From Photobacterium sanctipauli (GTDB taxonomy: Bacteria; Pseudomonadota; Gammaproteobacteria; Enterobacterales; Vibrionaceae): 64,000 nucleotides of DNA. Location: NCBI RefSeq assembly GCF_003026495.1, contig NZ_PYMA01000015.1:84327-148326 (forward strand), in the 5' to 3' direction. The position numbers and the translations under genes were made by a program. Positions 52,802 through 61,166 of the stretch are shown in pieces. Under the pieces are notes generated by a model, which did no database searches, was not told the origin of the DNA, and saw only the letters and a program-made list of their open reading frames with translations. How positions within the stretch are numbered: position 1 is the first letter of the stretch; each line of letters opens with the position of its first letter.

Positions 52802-54103
52802 TTACATAAATAGCATAAACAGCATCGCCAACGGCAGCTGATCACCCGACGCCAATACGACTTTGTCGCCTTCGACTTTCATTTTGAGTGAGTAGTGGGT
52901 ATCTGACTTTTCTGCAATGCTGTTCTGCACCATCATATTGGCACGCTCGAACAACATAGGATCAGCCTCAACCAAGCCCACTGGCAAGTTGATATTGATT
53001 TCACCGCTCAGTTTTTCCGGCAGTTGACCGATATTCTCTGAAATACGTGCAATACCCGGTGCCAAAGTCAGTTGAATATTGCTGTCAATATCCCCTTCTG
53101 GCGTGGTCACACTCATGTCACTCACTTCGAACGACATGCCTTTTGCCACCAGCAGATCAAGCGCCAACGACACGCGCTCCGCTTCTTCGGCAGTCAACTG
53201 GCCATCCATCGAGTCTGACAAGTCCCCTAGTCGGCTCAGTGCCGGGTAGTTCAAGTCGGCAAACGCCATCTCGAAATTGAAGTTGCTGTACTCTTTGCCG
53301 TCCAGCATGATCACCTTACCAACCTTAACTACGTTGGTGTTGGTGAGCATTGGCTCTTGAGTGTCTTCGGTTGTTTCTGACAGTACGTTATTCATTGCGA
53401 ACGACAACGATTCTACATCGACGCTTTGGTCTGACGTGTTGTCTTTAAAGCTCACGCCATCCAATGACATCTGCTGATCGCCAATCCAGAACTGACCGTC
53501 AATGACGCCCTTACCTTGCCCTTGCAAACCTTTTAGCACCATCGTTTCATCGGCGATAGTGGTTAGCGAGGCAGAAGGCAGCTGGTAACTGAACTCGCCT
53601 GCGCCTTTGGCATCCACCGTACCTTGCATGACGAAAGCATTGATATCGGCACTGCCGCCATTGTAGTTATCGGTCTTGATTGGGTTGATGGTGAAGGTGA
53701 AGTCAGTCTTGCGGGTTAGCGCAGTTGAAGTCACGAAGGTAGCCGGTGCTACGCCTTCACCCCAAAGTTTATCGGCAATCGGTTTAAGCGCTTCGTCCAC
53801 TTCGACTTCGCTGGTCGAGCTGATGCCCATAAAGTCATGGGTAATATTATGCTTCACGTACCAGACGGTCGGTAAACCTTCTTCTTCGAAGATCTGTTTG
53901 ATTTCGTCTTTCACTTCGATACGGGATACCGCTTCCGAGCCAAGGTAACCGCGATCATAACTATCATTGGTTACAGCAAGGTATGGATTCTCGTATTTGC
54001 CTACTGTATCCATGTAAATTTGCTCGCCTACTTGCCCTGTCGCAAATGGCCAACACAGTGCGACCGCTATTGCGCCGCCTACCGCACCAATTTTCCTCAA
54101 CAT
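52802..54103 (-). CDS. DUF945 (YdgA-like) protein
   Basis: A 433-residue protein with one N-terminal hydrophobic anchor (KIGAVGGAIAVALCWPFATG, about residues 4-23) and a large periplasmic domain. The DUF945 pattern is visible in YENPYLAVTNDSYDRGYLGSEAVSRIEV and in SFEVSDMSVTTPEGDIDSNI, with beta-rich repeats throughout. E. coli YdgA belongs to this family; members are periplasmic or inner-membrane anchored, and their biochemical role is not established. The C-terminus is hydrophobic (LPLAMLFMLFM), probably a second anchor or an oligomerisation tail. It is a single gene, closed by its own terminator. Confidence 0.85.
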   Translation of the reverse strand: MLRKIGAVGGAIAVALCWPFATGQVGEQIYMDTVGKYENPYLAVTNDSYDRGYLGSEAVSRIEVKDEIKQIFEEEGLPTVWYVKHNITHDFMGISSTSEVEVDEALKPIADKLWGEGVAPATFVTSTALTRKTDFTFTINPIKTDNYNGGSADINAFVMQGTVDAKGAGEFSYQLPSASLTTIADETMVLKGLQGQGKGVIDGQFWIGDQQMSLDGVSFKDNTSDQSVDVESLSFAMNNVLSETTEDTQEPMLTNTNVVKVGKVIMLDGKEYSNFNFEMAFADLNYPALSRLGDLSDSMDGQLTAEEAERVSLALDLLVAKGMSFEVSDMSVTTPEGDIDSNIQLTLAPGIARISENIGQLPEKLSGEININLPVGLVEADPMLFERANMMVQNSIAEKSDTHYSLKMKVEGDKVVLASGDQLPLAMLFMLFM

Positions 54104-54258
54104 TTCTTACTTGTCCCACATTCGAAGATGAAAGTGCCAGTCTATCACAGCTTGCTGAACAGTCTATTTATCAATAACTAAACCAGCGTCTCAGACTGAT
54201 TTGACGGCATCTTGTACACTACAACCATAATTAATAATAAATATTTGCTACGGATGCG

Positions 54259-56241
54259 ATGGCAAGTAATCACTTTTCACAGAAGGATATGAGGGTGAAT
54301 AGTTTTGCAATTGTCTGTCTGGATGATGATCCCAGAATTGTTGAACAGCTAAATCAAGACCTTGCTGAATTTGCGGGGCTATTCGATATCTGTAACGCCT
54401 ATAGCATTGCAGAGGCCAACGACACCCTCGAGTTTATCGAGCAAGGCAACCAACGGGTTGCCATGGTGATTTGCGACAACGAGTTGGGCAGTGACAACGG
54501 GGTCGATTTTTTGGTCTCGCTAGAACAGTACCCGGCGAGCAAGCAAGCGCGCTCGATATTGCTCAACGACAAACCCCAGCTTGATACCATTATGCAGGCC
54601 GTCAACGAAGGCCGCCTCCACTACTGCCTAACCAAGCCTTGGAACAGAAAAGAACTCAAGCAGGTCGTCACCAAAGAGCTCACCAGTTTTATTCTCAAAC
54701 ACCCTGAAGAAGACTGGCTCAGGTACAGCCAGCTGCTGGACCATCGCCGCATCCTGAACGCCCATATCGAAAGGCAAATGAGCCGCTACCGCTCGGGCTT
54801 TATCCAAGATACCAATACCCTTGATGACGAAACCCTGGCCAACCAAGTGGCCGACGGGCTCCATGAATTCTTCAATGGCAATGACGAAAGCCGGGCATGC
54901 CGACGTTACAGTGAAAACCACCTACTGACCCAAGAGGGCCAGTCCAATGACTTTCTGTGGTTTATCAAGAAGGGGGAAGTCGCCCTTTATAAACAAGATG
55001 AGCATGGGAACCGCCATGAAGTCGTTCGAGTCGGGGCGGGCTATATGGTGGGCGGCATGTCGTTTGTCACTGGCGAGCCATCTTTCTCGACCGGTGTCAC
55101 CCTCTCGACCACCGACGTGATCAAGCTCGACCGCAACCTGTTCAACAAAGTAATGAACTCCCGCAGCGAGCTACTGCCGCTATTTACCAACTTGCTGATG
55201 CGCAATTTCAACCGTCGGCTCAAGGGCAGTATCCAAACCGAATTACGCTTGCAGCAAACCCTGAAATCGCTCGACGATGCCTACCACCAGCTTATCGACA
55301 AAGAGAAAATGGCCATGCTCGGCCAGCTGGTTGCCGGCGTGGCCCATGAATTGAATAATCCTGTCTCTGCGATTTTGCGCGGCAGCGATACCTTGAAGCA
55401 GACCATCAACAAAATTACCGACACCCCGCTTAGCCACGAGAACCAAGAGCGCGGTAACTATATATTGCAGCAAGCCATGCAATCGTGTCCGCTGTCCACC
55501 TCCGAGGCTCGGCAACGGGCGAAAAAGCTCAGTACCACCTTGGGCGATCGCCAACTGGCACGCAAGGCGGTGCTGATGGGCCTAGATGATCATGAACACA
55601 CCAGCCAATGGCTGCTACCGCAGAAAGGCGACCTCCCCCATGTGATTGCCGAATGGGATAACTACTATCAGATGGGGAATTTCTTGCGGTCGATAAATGT
55701 ATGCGCCCACCGGATTGCCGATTTGGTCAAAAGCCTGAAAAGCTACGCCAGGCAGGATGACGAATCGTGGCACACCGTCGATCTGCATGAGGGGCTGGAA
55801 GATACCTTGGTGATTTTCGAGAATAAGCTCAAGCGCCATCATGTCACCAAAGAATACAGCGAGCTACCCGCGCTCTACTGCCAGCCGATAGCATTGCAGC
55901 AGGTTTGGACCAACCTCATTTCCAACGCGCTCGATGCCATTGACGAACCGGGTGAAATTCATATTTCCACCCGGCTAGCCCCTTACCATCATAGCCAAAC
56001 CGGACAACATGCCATTGAGGTCATCGTTGAAGATAATGGCAAGGGCATCCCCCGTGAGCAGCAGCAACAAATATTTGAACTGAATTACACCACCAAGCGT
56101 GAGGGCAACTTTGGTCTTGGTATTGGATTGTCTGTATGTCAGCAGATCATCCAGCAACACAATGGAAGCATCAAGGTGGAATCTGAACTCGGACGGTTCA
56201 CCAAGATGATCGTGATACTGCCTTTGGACGAGGCCAAGTAA
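54259..56241 (+). CDS. Soluble hybrid kinase: receiver, cNMP-binding-like domain, histidine kinase
   Basis: A 660-residue protein without membrane segments. The order is receiver (about residues 14-140), cNMP-binding-like beta-roll (about 195-310; FLWFIKKGEVALYKQ, GAGYMVGGMSFVTGEPS) and HisKA with phospho-acceptor His 363 (LVAGVAHELNNPVSAIL). An insertion follows with STSEARQRAKKLSTTLGD, then HATPase with N-box QQVWTNLISNALDAIDE, G1 VEDNGKGIP and G2 FGLGIGLSVCQQII. The receiver's phospho-acceptor D73 (VICDNELGSDNG) and K126 (LTKPW) are present. The usual Thr/Ser after strand 4 is Asn103 (ILLNDK), which should alter dephosphorylation or switching. The start is uncertain: ATG 54259, ATG 54289 or GTG 54295 are possible. 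It pairs with the receiver gene 10 bp downstream. Confidence 0.85.
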   Translation: MASNHFSQKDMRVNSFAIVCLDDDPRIVEQLNQDLAEFAGLFDICNAYSIAEANDTLEFIEQGNQRVAMVICDNELGSDNGVDFLVSLEQYPASKQARSILLNDKPQLDTIMQAVNEGRLHYCLTKPWNRKELKQVVTKELTSFILKHPEEDWLRYSQLLDHRRILNAHIERQMSRYRSGFIQDTNTLDDETLANQVADGLHEFFNGNDESRACRRYSENHLLTQEGQSNDFLWFIKKGEVALYKQDEHGNRHEVVRVGAGYMVGGMSFVTGEPSFSTGVTLSTTDVIKLDRNLFNKVMNSRSELLPLFTNLLMRNFNRRLKGSIQTELRLQQTLKSLDDAYHQLIDKEKMAMLGQLVAGVAHELNNPVSAILRGSDTLKQTINKITDTPLSHENQERGNYILQQAMQSCPLSTSEARQRAKKLSTTLGDRQLARKAVLMGLDDHEHTSQWLLPQKGDLPHVIAEWDNYYQMGNFLRSINVCAHRIADLVKSLKSYARQDDESWHTVDLHEGLEDTLVIFENKLKRHHVTKEYSELPALYCQPIALQQVWTNLISNALDAIDEPGEIHISTRLAPYHHSQTGQHAIEVIVEDNGKGIPREQQQQIFELNYTTKREGNFGLGIGLSVCQQIIQQHNGSIKVESELGRFTKMIVILPLDEAK

Positions 56242-56251
56242 AGGAGGCCAT

Positions 56252-56752
56252 ATGAAAAAATATCTCATCCTCTGCGTTGATGACGAACGAGAAGTCCTCG
56301 ATAGCGTACTAAATGATCTACGGGATCTTGAAGAGCACTTCATCATTGAAGCGGCAGAATCGGTTGATGAGGCCAAAGATGTCCTCGCCGATGCCATTGC
56401 GGATCATATCCCGCTCGCCCTGATCTTGTGTGATCACATTATGCCGGGGGAAAAAGGCATCGACTTCCTGATCGAGCTCAAGCACCAGGAAGAGAGTACC
56501 AAAGCGCGCAAGGTATTGCTCACGGGGCAAGCTGGCCTAGAAGAAACCATTCAGGCGGTGAACAATGCCAGCTTGGATTACTATGTGTCCAAGCCTTGGG
56601 ATGGAAACAAGTTGCACGATATCGTGATCGATCAACTGACAACATTCATGATTGCCAACGAGCCAGAGCTGATGCCTTGGATCCAGATCTTAGATACCAA
56701 TAGGATCATGGAAGCGCTAAGCGATAGACGATTAAGCCTTTCTGATATTTAG
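56252..56752 (+). CDS. Stand-alone receiver-domain response regulator (partner of the 54259 kinase)
   Basis: A 166-residue receiver protein with acidic D10-D11, phospho-acceptor D61 (ALILCDHIMPGEKGI), Thr in KVLLTGQA and Lys in YYVSKPWDG. The C-terminal tail (LMPWIQILDTNRIMEALS) matches the tail of the receiver at 46980, and both follow a kinase gene on the same strand. It has no output domain and so probably acts by protein contact, or as a phosphate sink or relay. The ribosome-binding site AAAGGAGG is strong and lies in the 10-bp gap after the kinase gene. Confidence 0.88.
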   Translation: MKKYLILCVDDEREVLDSVLNDLRDLEEHFIIEAAESVDEAKDVLADAIADHIPLALILCDHIMPGEKGIDFLIELKHQEESTKARKVLLTGQAGLEETIQAVNNASLDYYVSKPWDGNKLHDIVIDQLTTFMIANEPELMPWIQILDTNRIMEALSDRRLSLSDI

Positions 56753-56818
56753 GGCTAAGCTGTAAGGCCAAAATAGCGATTAATTTGTCATACAAACCTT
56801 TTCGGGGCGTTATAAAAG

Positions 56819-56839
56819 TGTTATGTTGATCACATAACA
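56819..56839. promoter_or_regulatory. 21-bp near-palindrome in the ldhA promoter
   Basis: TGTTATGT-TGATC-ACATAACA has 8-bp perfect arms and lies 25 bp upstream of the ldhA start codon, overlapping the probable promoter. It could be the operator of a redox or catabolite regulator. It does not fit the canonical CRP or FNR spacing, and a Rex-like assignment is only speculative. Confidence 0.55.
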
Positions 56840-56864
56840 ACAAGCGCTCACGAAAAGGTGACCC

Positions 56865-57857
56865 ATGAAAGTTGCAGTCTTCAGCACCAAAAAGTACGAC
56901 CAAGCCTCATTCGACATCATCAACCAGCAATACCATCACACGCTGGACTATTTCGACTTCCGCCTCACAGAACAAACCGCCAAAATGGCCCAAGGCTATG
57001 ACGCCGTCTGTGCCTTTGTTAACGATGACCTAAGCCGCCCAGTACTTGAAGTACTGGCCAATAATCAAGTTCGTCTGATTACCATGCGTTGTGCCGGGTT
57101 CGATAAGGTCGATCTTGATGCCGCGCGCGAACTGGGTATTCAGGTTGTTCGGGTACCCGCCTACTCACCGGAAGCCATTGCCGAGCACGCGATTGGCCTG
57201 ATGATGAGCCTGAACCGCCGCATCCACCGAGCCTACCAGCGTACCCGTGACGCCAACTTTTCGCTTGAGGGGCTGACCGGTTTCAACTTCCACGGCCGTA
57301 CTGTGGGTGTTATTGGTACCGGCAAAATTGGGATAGCCACAATCCGTATCCTAAAAGGGTTCGGCATGAATATCTTGGCATACGATCCGTACGAGAACCC
57401 AATCGCGCTTGAGCTTGGCGTTCAGTACACCACGCTAGATGATATCTACCAGCAGTCAGACGTGATAACCCTGCATTGTCCGATGACGGCAGAAAACCAC
57501 CATATGCTCAACGCCGATGCCTTCGCGAAAATGCGTGACGGGGTGATGATCATCAATACCAGCCGCGGCGAGCTGCTTAATTCGAAGGATGCGATTGAAG
57601 CGCTGAAAAGCAGCAAAATCGGCTCTTTGGGTATCGATGTGTACGAAAACGAGAAGGATCTGTTCTTTGAGGACAAATCCAACGATGTCATTAAAGACGA
57701 TGTATTCCGCCGCTTGTCAGCGTGTCACAACGTCTTGTTTACCGGCCACCAAGCATTTTTAACCGAGGAAGCCTTAGGTAACATTGCCGATACAACCTTA
57801 AGCAACATTACCCATTTTGCAGCAGGTACCGCTTCCGGGAATGAACTGGTTAAATAA
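56865..57857 (+). CDS. ldhA: D-lactate dehydrogenase (fermentative, LdhA)
   Basis: A 330-residue NAD-dependent 2-hydroxyacid dehydrogenase that reduces pyruvate to D-lactate. It tracks E. coli LdhA: MKVAVFSTKKYDQASF at the start, LITMRCAGFDKVDLDAARELGI, the NAD-binding GVIGTGKIGIATI, and the catalytic residues Arg in NTSRGELL, Glu in VYENEKD and His in FTGHQAFLTEEAL. Its length is 330 against 329 in E. coli. It is monocistronic, and a palindromic operator sits just upstream of its start codon. Fermentative LDH is normally induced under anaerobic, acidic conditions. Confidence 0.95.
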   Translation: MKVAVFSTKKYDQASFDIINQQYHHTLDYFDFRLTEQTAKMAQGYDAVCAFVNDDLSRPVLEVLANNQVRLITMRCAGFDKVDLDAARELGIQVVRVPAYSPEAIAEHAIGLMMSLNRRIHRAYQRTRDANFSLEGLTGFNFHGRTVGVIGTGKIGIATIRILKGFGMNILAYDPYENPIALELGVQYTTLDDIYQQSDVITLHCPMTAENHHMLNADAFAKMRDGVMIINTSRGELLNSKDAIEALKSSKIGSLGIDVYENEKDLFFEDKSNDVIKDDVFRRLSACHNVLFTGHQAFLTEEALGNIADTTLSNITHFAAGTASGNELVK

Positions 57858-58069
57858 CCTGCTTACTCCCGCTCAAAATCAAGGCTAGCCCCATGCTCTG
57901 GCAAGTAAATTGCCACGGGTGCTGGCCTGATATTGAACGCCGCTTGTAAGTACAGCACCAATGTTCTGCGAGCGCTGCAAGCACCCTATAAAATTGGGGG
58001 CATGGTTTGTATAATCATGATCCCCTTGAAATATTACCTTCTTGCAACTGTTAGAGGATGATCTGTACA

Positions 58070-58219
58070 TCAGGTTCGAAAATCGTACTTATTTCTAACT
58101 TTTTCGCATAGATAGGCATTTGAATCCTCTGGAGCCTGTGCTCTTTCTTCCATCATATAATCGCGACACACATTGGCAACCCTGATCCGGTAACGGCTAA
58201 AATATTGTGCTGTCGTCAT
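58070..58219 (-). CDS. 49-residue hypothetical protein
   Basis: A small minus-strand frame opens with MTTAQYFSRYRIRVANVCRD, behind a GGAG ribosome-binding site spaced seven bases from the ATG. It encodes a basic, mostly helical, soluble peptide with two Cys residues (C18, C38) and Tyr/Arg-rich ends. No family was recognised. The stop is at 58070-58072. The good initiation site is the main support. The rest of the surrounding stretch, 57858-58069, contains nothing else convincing. Confidence 0.5.
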   Translation of the reverse strand: MTTAQYFSRYRIRVANVCRDYMMEERAQAPEDSNAYLCEKVRNKYDFRT

Positions 58220-58555
58220 AGTTTTACTCCATTTTACGTTGATATTTTTTCATAAGTTACAGCATGTTATATCAAGCCCGGATTTCACCACTAGCGGAAT
58301 TCGGCACTTGCATGTCATAGGTCAACTTATCTCTCGGTTTAGTACCTAATAAACGCTAACCCCGTCCGCTTGGCAGGCATCCCCTTTAAACTCTACGGTT
58401 ATGCAGTAACGCAGCAAACCCGCGGCGTGTGACTTTTGTTGAATTTTTGTACGAGGAAAAAAATAAACCACAATAAAGTGAGTTAAAAATCTATGATTGG
58501 TGCAACGAGTCCATTAAAATGTGCTAATTATTTTTAGCCCACTGGACTAATTGTC
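58220..58555. other. Promoter region between the small gene and the beta-barrel gene
   Basis: 336 bp without a gene. It must hold the promoters of the divergent small gene and the beta-barrel gene; no clear operator or structured element was recognised. Confidence 0.35.
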
Positions 58556-59104
58556 ATGCGTAAAACTCTTATTGCCACAGGGATGATCCTGGCATCTTTT
58601 TCTGCTGCCCATGTGAATGCACAGCAAACCATGAGCAACTTTAGCTACGATTACGCTGAAGCGCGTATTGGTATTAGCCCACTGACCTACGGTGCAGGTT
58701 TCAGTAAGTCTATCCACCCTAACGCTCACATCGTTGGTAGCATTGATACTGAATTCGACAGCGACTGGGATGCAGCGCTTGGTGTAGGTTTCCACGCACC
58801 AATCAACAACTGGGCTGATGTAACCGGTGAACTAAAAGCACGTAACACCAAGAACAAAGGTCGCTTCGATAGCTCAGCGGGCAAGATGGGTATGGAAGTT
58901 AACCTTGGTATTCGCCAATGGTTGGGCCCACAGCTAGAAGTAGGTGGTTCTATCGGTCACCTAAACATCGATGACTACGAAAAAACCATCGGTAACATCT
59001 ACGCTCGCTTCCACGCAACCGAGCTATTCTCGATTGGTGCAACGGGTCGCTTCAACGAAGTATACGGCGATCAGGTGATGCTAACGACTCGCTTTAAATT
59101 CTAA
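58556..59104 (+). CDS. Small outer-membrane beta-barrel protein
   Basis: A 182-residue protein with a signal peptide (MRKTLIATGMILASFSAAHVNA, residues 1-22) and about eight amphipathic strands. It ends in an aromatic residue (TTRFKF), as BAM-assembled barrels do. Segments such as YDYAEARIGISPLTYGAGFS and MEVNLGIRQWLGPQLEVGGSIGHL show the alternating pattern of OmpA/OmpW/YfaZ-like small barrels. It resembles uncharacterised Vibrionaceae outer-membrane proteins. No porin loop or enzymatic motif can be seen. It is monocistronic with a strong terminator, and its start codon ATG 58556 lacks an evident strong ribosome-binding site. Confidence 0.82.
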   Translation: MRKTLIATGMILASFSAAHVNAQQTMSNFSYDYAEARIGISPLTYGAGFSKSIHPNAHIVGSIDTEFDSDWDAALGVGFHAPINNWADVTGELKARNTKNKGRFDSSAGKMGMEVNLGIRQWLGPQLEVGGSIGHLNIDDYEKTIGNIYARFHATELFSIGATGRFNEVYGDQVMLTTRFKF

Positions 59105-59137
59105 TCCCAATAAAATTAGAATATAAACCGATACCAT

Positions 59138-59182
59138 AAAACGCCCCAACGCTAAGCACTAGGCTAAAAGTTGGGGCGTTTT
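59138..59182. terminator. Terminator after the small beta-barrel gene
   Basis: Arms aaaacgccccaac and gttggggcgtttt form a 13-bp perfect stem with a 19-nt loop. The right arm runs into a T-tract, and the left arm provides A residues, so it may work in both directions. Confidence 0.9.
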
Positions 59183-59250
59183 TGTTTTTGCCTTACGATA
59201 AAAAGCCCTAACGCATTAGCACCTAACGCATTAGCAATAATTTCACATCG

Positions 59251-60168
59251 CTATGCGGCGGGGTCAGCAATGATTTCTTCCAGCCAATCAATGAAAGCTT
59301 TTACCCGTGGGGATGACGCCATCTCCCGGCGGCAAACCAAGTAGTAATTCAAGGGTGATGCGACAGGTAGGGTAAATGGCGCCACTAAGCGACCAGTTTT
59401 CAACTGTTCAGCAATGAACGATTCTCGACCAATGGCAACGCCAATTCCCCTTTCGGCCGCTTGCAAAGCCAAATCAGCACGATCAAAAGTACAGCCAGCT
59501 GCGGGTAGCGGCACGCCATTTTGCCTGGCCCAATATTGCCATTCATCAGTTCGGCCCGCTCGCGCCCACGGGGCCGCATCATGCAACAGCATGCAATTTG
59601 CCAGCTTGGTGGGGTTGCCGTATAGGCCGTGGGCAACAGCATATTCATGGCTGCATACCGGCAGCATGCTTTCAGACATCAATTTAACGGTGTTAAGCCC
59701 GGTGTACTTACCATCCCCAAAGTAGATGGCGCAGTCATAAGACTCGGTCTGGAAATCAACCAATTCATTGCGGGTACGAAGGTGGAAGCGCAGTGCCGGG
59801 TATCTATCAATAAACCCCTTTAGCCGAGGTAGCATCCAGCGCTGGGCAAATGTCGGCGGTACGGAAACATTGAGATCGCCACTGAGCTCCTGTGTTTTTA
59901 AATCCCGGATCTCATTCGCGATATCACCAAAATTATGGGCGACGACCTCCTTTAAGCGCTTACCCTCTTCGGTCAACACCAGCTTCCTAGGTTGGCGGAT
60001 AAAAAGCTGAACCCCAAGCGCCTCTTCCAAGTTCTTGATCCGATGACTCACGGCACTTTGTGTTAAGCAAAGCAACTCAGCTGCCCGCGTGAAGCTCATT
60101 TGGTCAGCAGCAATAAGAAAGCAATGTAGCCCAGATAATACCGGGCCGGTTAGGCGAGGAAGGCGCAT
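59251..60168 (-). CDS. LysR-family regulator, DsdC/GcvA-like
   Basis: A 305-residue LysR protein. The helix-turn-helix lies in LHCFLIAADQMSFTRAAELLCLTQSAVSHRI (about residues 14-44), followed by the DsdC/GcvA block GVQLFIRQPRKLVLTEEGKRL. The ligand domain has YDCAIYFGDGKY, LLHDAAPWARAGRTDEWQYWA and FDRADLALQAAERGIGVAIGRES, which closely parallel E. coli DsdC, the D-serine deaminase activator. No dsdA or D-serine permease is adjacent, so the D-serine role is inferred from similarity only. A DsdC-like regulator of another target is possible. Confidence 0.87.
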   Translation of the reverse strand: MRLPRLTGPVLSGLHCFLIAADQMSFTRAAELLCLTQSAVSHRIKNLEEALGVQLFIRQPRKLVLTEEGKRLKEVVAHNFGDIANEIRDLKTQELSGDLNVSVPPTFAQRWMLPRLKGFIDRYPALRFHLRTRNELVDFQTESYDCAIYFGDGKYTGLNTVKLMSESMLPVCSHEYAVAHGLYGNPTKLANCMLLHDAAPWARAGRTDEWQYWARQNGVPLPAAGCTFDRADLALQAAERGIGVAIGRESFIAEQLKTGRLVAPFTLPVASPLNYYLVCRREMASSPRVKAFIDWLEEIIADPAA

Positions 60169-60207
60169 AAAGGTTCATAAGCAAGTATTCGTTTTGCCAT
60201 CATACAA

Positions 60208-60240
60208 CAAAAAAACCACTTGCTGTAAAGTGGCTTTTTT
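60208..60240 (-). terminator. Terminator after tfoY
   Basis: Arms aaaaaaaccactt and aagtgg-c-tttttt pair with one bulge around a 5-6-nt loop. The plus-strand A-run preceding it gives a U-run for minus-strand transcripts ending at 60287. Confidence 0.75.
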
Positions 60241-60286
60241 AACCGGATGAAATATCAACACCTTTACCAACTTGGGAAAAGCAGAC

Positions 60287-60874
60287 TTATTCAATTGCTC
60301 GTAATAAGCGCTGTTTTTGGTCGTCTTTGAGTAACGACCAGTGGCAACCATCAATGGCACCGGCAAACATCCAAAGAAGTTTCACGTCCAAGTCTTTACC
60401 GTGGCTCTTTCTTACCTTGCGATAGACTTCTACCGCACCAAGCGATACAAAGCTGGTGACATCGGGTATACCTGCTTTCTTTACCATTCGCTCCAGCGTT
60501 AAGCGCATATTAGGTAAGTCTCTGAGCCTTTTGCTTTTTTCAGAGGTTTTATAGGCTTTCTCTGATACAGAGATATCAATCGATTCTTTGATTAGCGAGG
60601 AGCATTTTTCTCTCTGATGGGAGTACAGATCAGTGATATCGTAATAGTTCACTACGGCAGTCGTGCTTCGTTTTATATGCCTGAACTTTTCGCACCCTAG
60701 CTTCGCTAACTGCATGTCTAGCTTTTCACCGCCGCGAAGAAATAATGCCTGTTCGGTAATGATTGCGTACATGGCGCCACCAATAAAGATGCCTGTACCA
60801 CCGAACATCGAACGTTTCTCAAAACTGCCAAATTCGCGAAGATAATTAAATAATTCATCCTTGAAGTAATGCAC
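60287..60874 (-). CDS. tfoY: TfoY-type Sxy/TfoX-family regulator
   Basis: A 195-residue protein of the Sxy/TfoX family, with an N-terminal domain (LNYLREFG-like start, EKRSMFGGTGIFIGGAMYAI) and a C-terminal helical domain (KRLRDLPNMRLTLERMVKKAGIPDV, GAVEVYRKVRKSHG, WMFAGAIDGCHWSLL). Within Vibrionaceae two paralogues exist; LRDLPNMRLTLERMVKKAG and RSTTAVVNYY place this with TfoY (VC1722), which in V. cholerae controls type VI secretion and motility, rather than with the competence regulator TfoX. The GTG at 60874 is chosen because GGGAG lies seven bases upstream and it gives the family length; a longer frame reaches 61039. In V. cholerae a c-di-GMP riboswitch precedes tfoY, and none was found here. 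Confidence 0.88.
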   Translation of the reverse strand: MHYFKDELFNYLREFGSFEKRSMFGGTGIFIGGAMYAIITEQALFLRGGEKLDMQLAKLGCEKFRHIKRSTTAVVNYYDITDLYSHQREKCSSLIKESIDISVSEKAYKTSEKSKRLRDLPNMRLTLERMVKKAGIPDVTSFVSLGAVEVYRKVRKSHGKDLDVKLLWMFAGAIDGCHWSLLKDDQKQRLLRAIE

Positions 60875-61166
60875 AACATGTCTCCCGTTAAACGTTATTG
60901 GTCTTATTTTTCCAGTAACGCCAAACAAATAAGCGTCAACGATTTGACAATGACACATCGCTCCCATTATTGCCATATATGAAACAACGAACACTTCAAA
61001 GTGAGAATCTGGACATATTATTGAGCGCAAATTAAGCATAATGTGGCAAAAACGACCTTATTTTATTCGCACCAATATCCCTTCTCTCCATCCTCCTATA
61101 CGGGCAAACGCTACCATCATTCTCATCAGTAACGACTATGTTTAAAGTATCATTAGAGGGAATAGT

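Noticed and set aside
60875..61039. Longer tfoY frame starting at 61039
   Set aside because: The extra 55 residues do not match the family, and the internal GTG has a good ribosome-binding site and gives the family length of 195 residues.
60875..61160. c-di-GMP-I riboswitch upstream of tfoY
   Set aside because: The conserved GEMM-I segments were not found in the upstream DNA on the tfoY strand.
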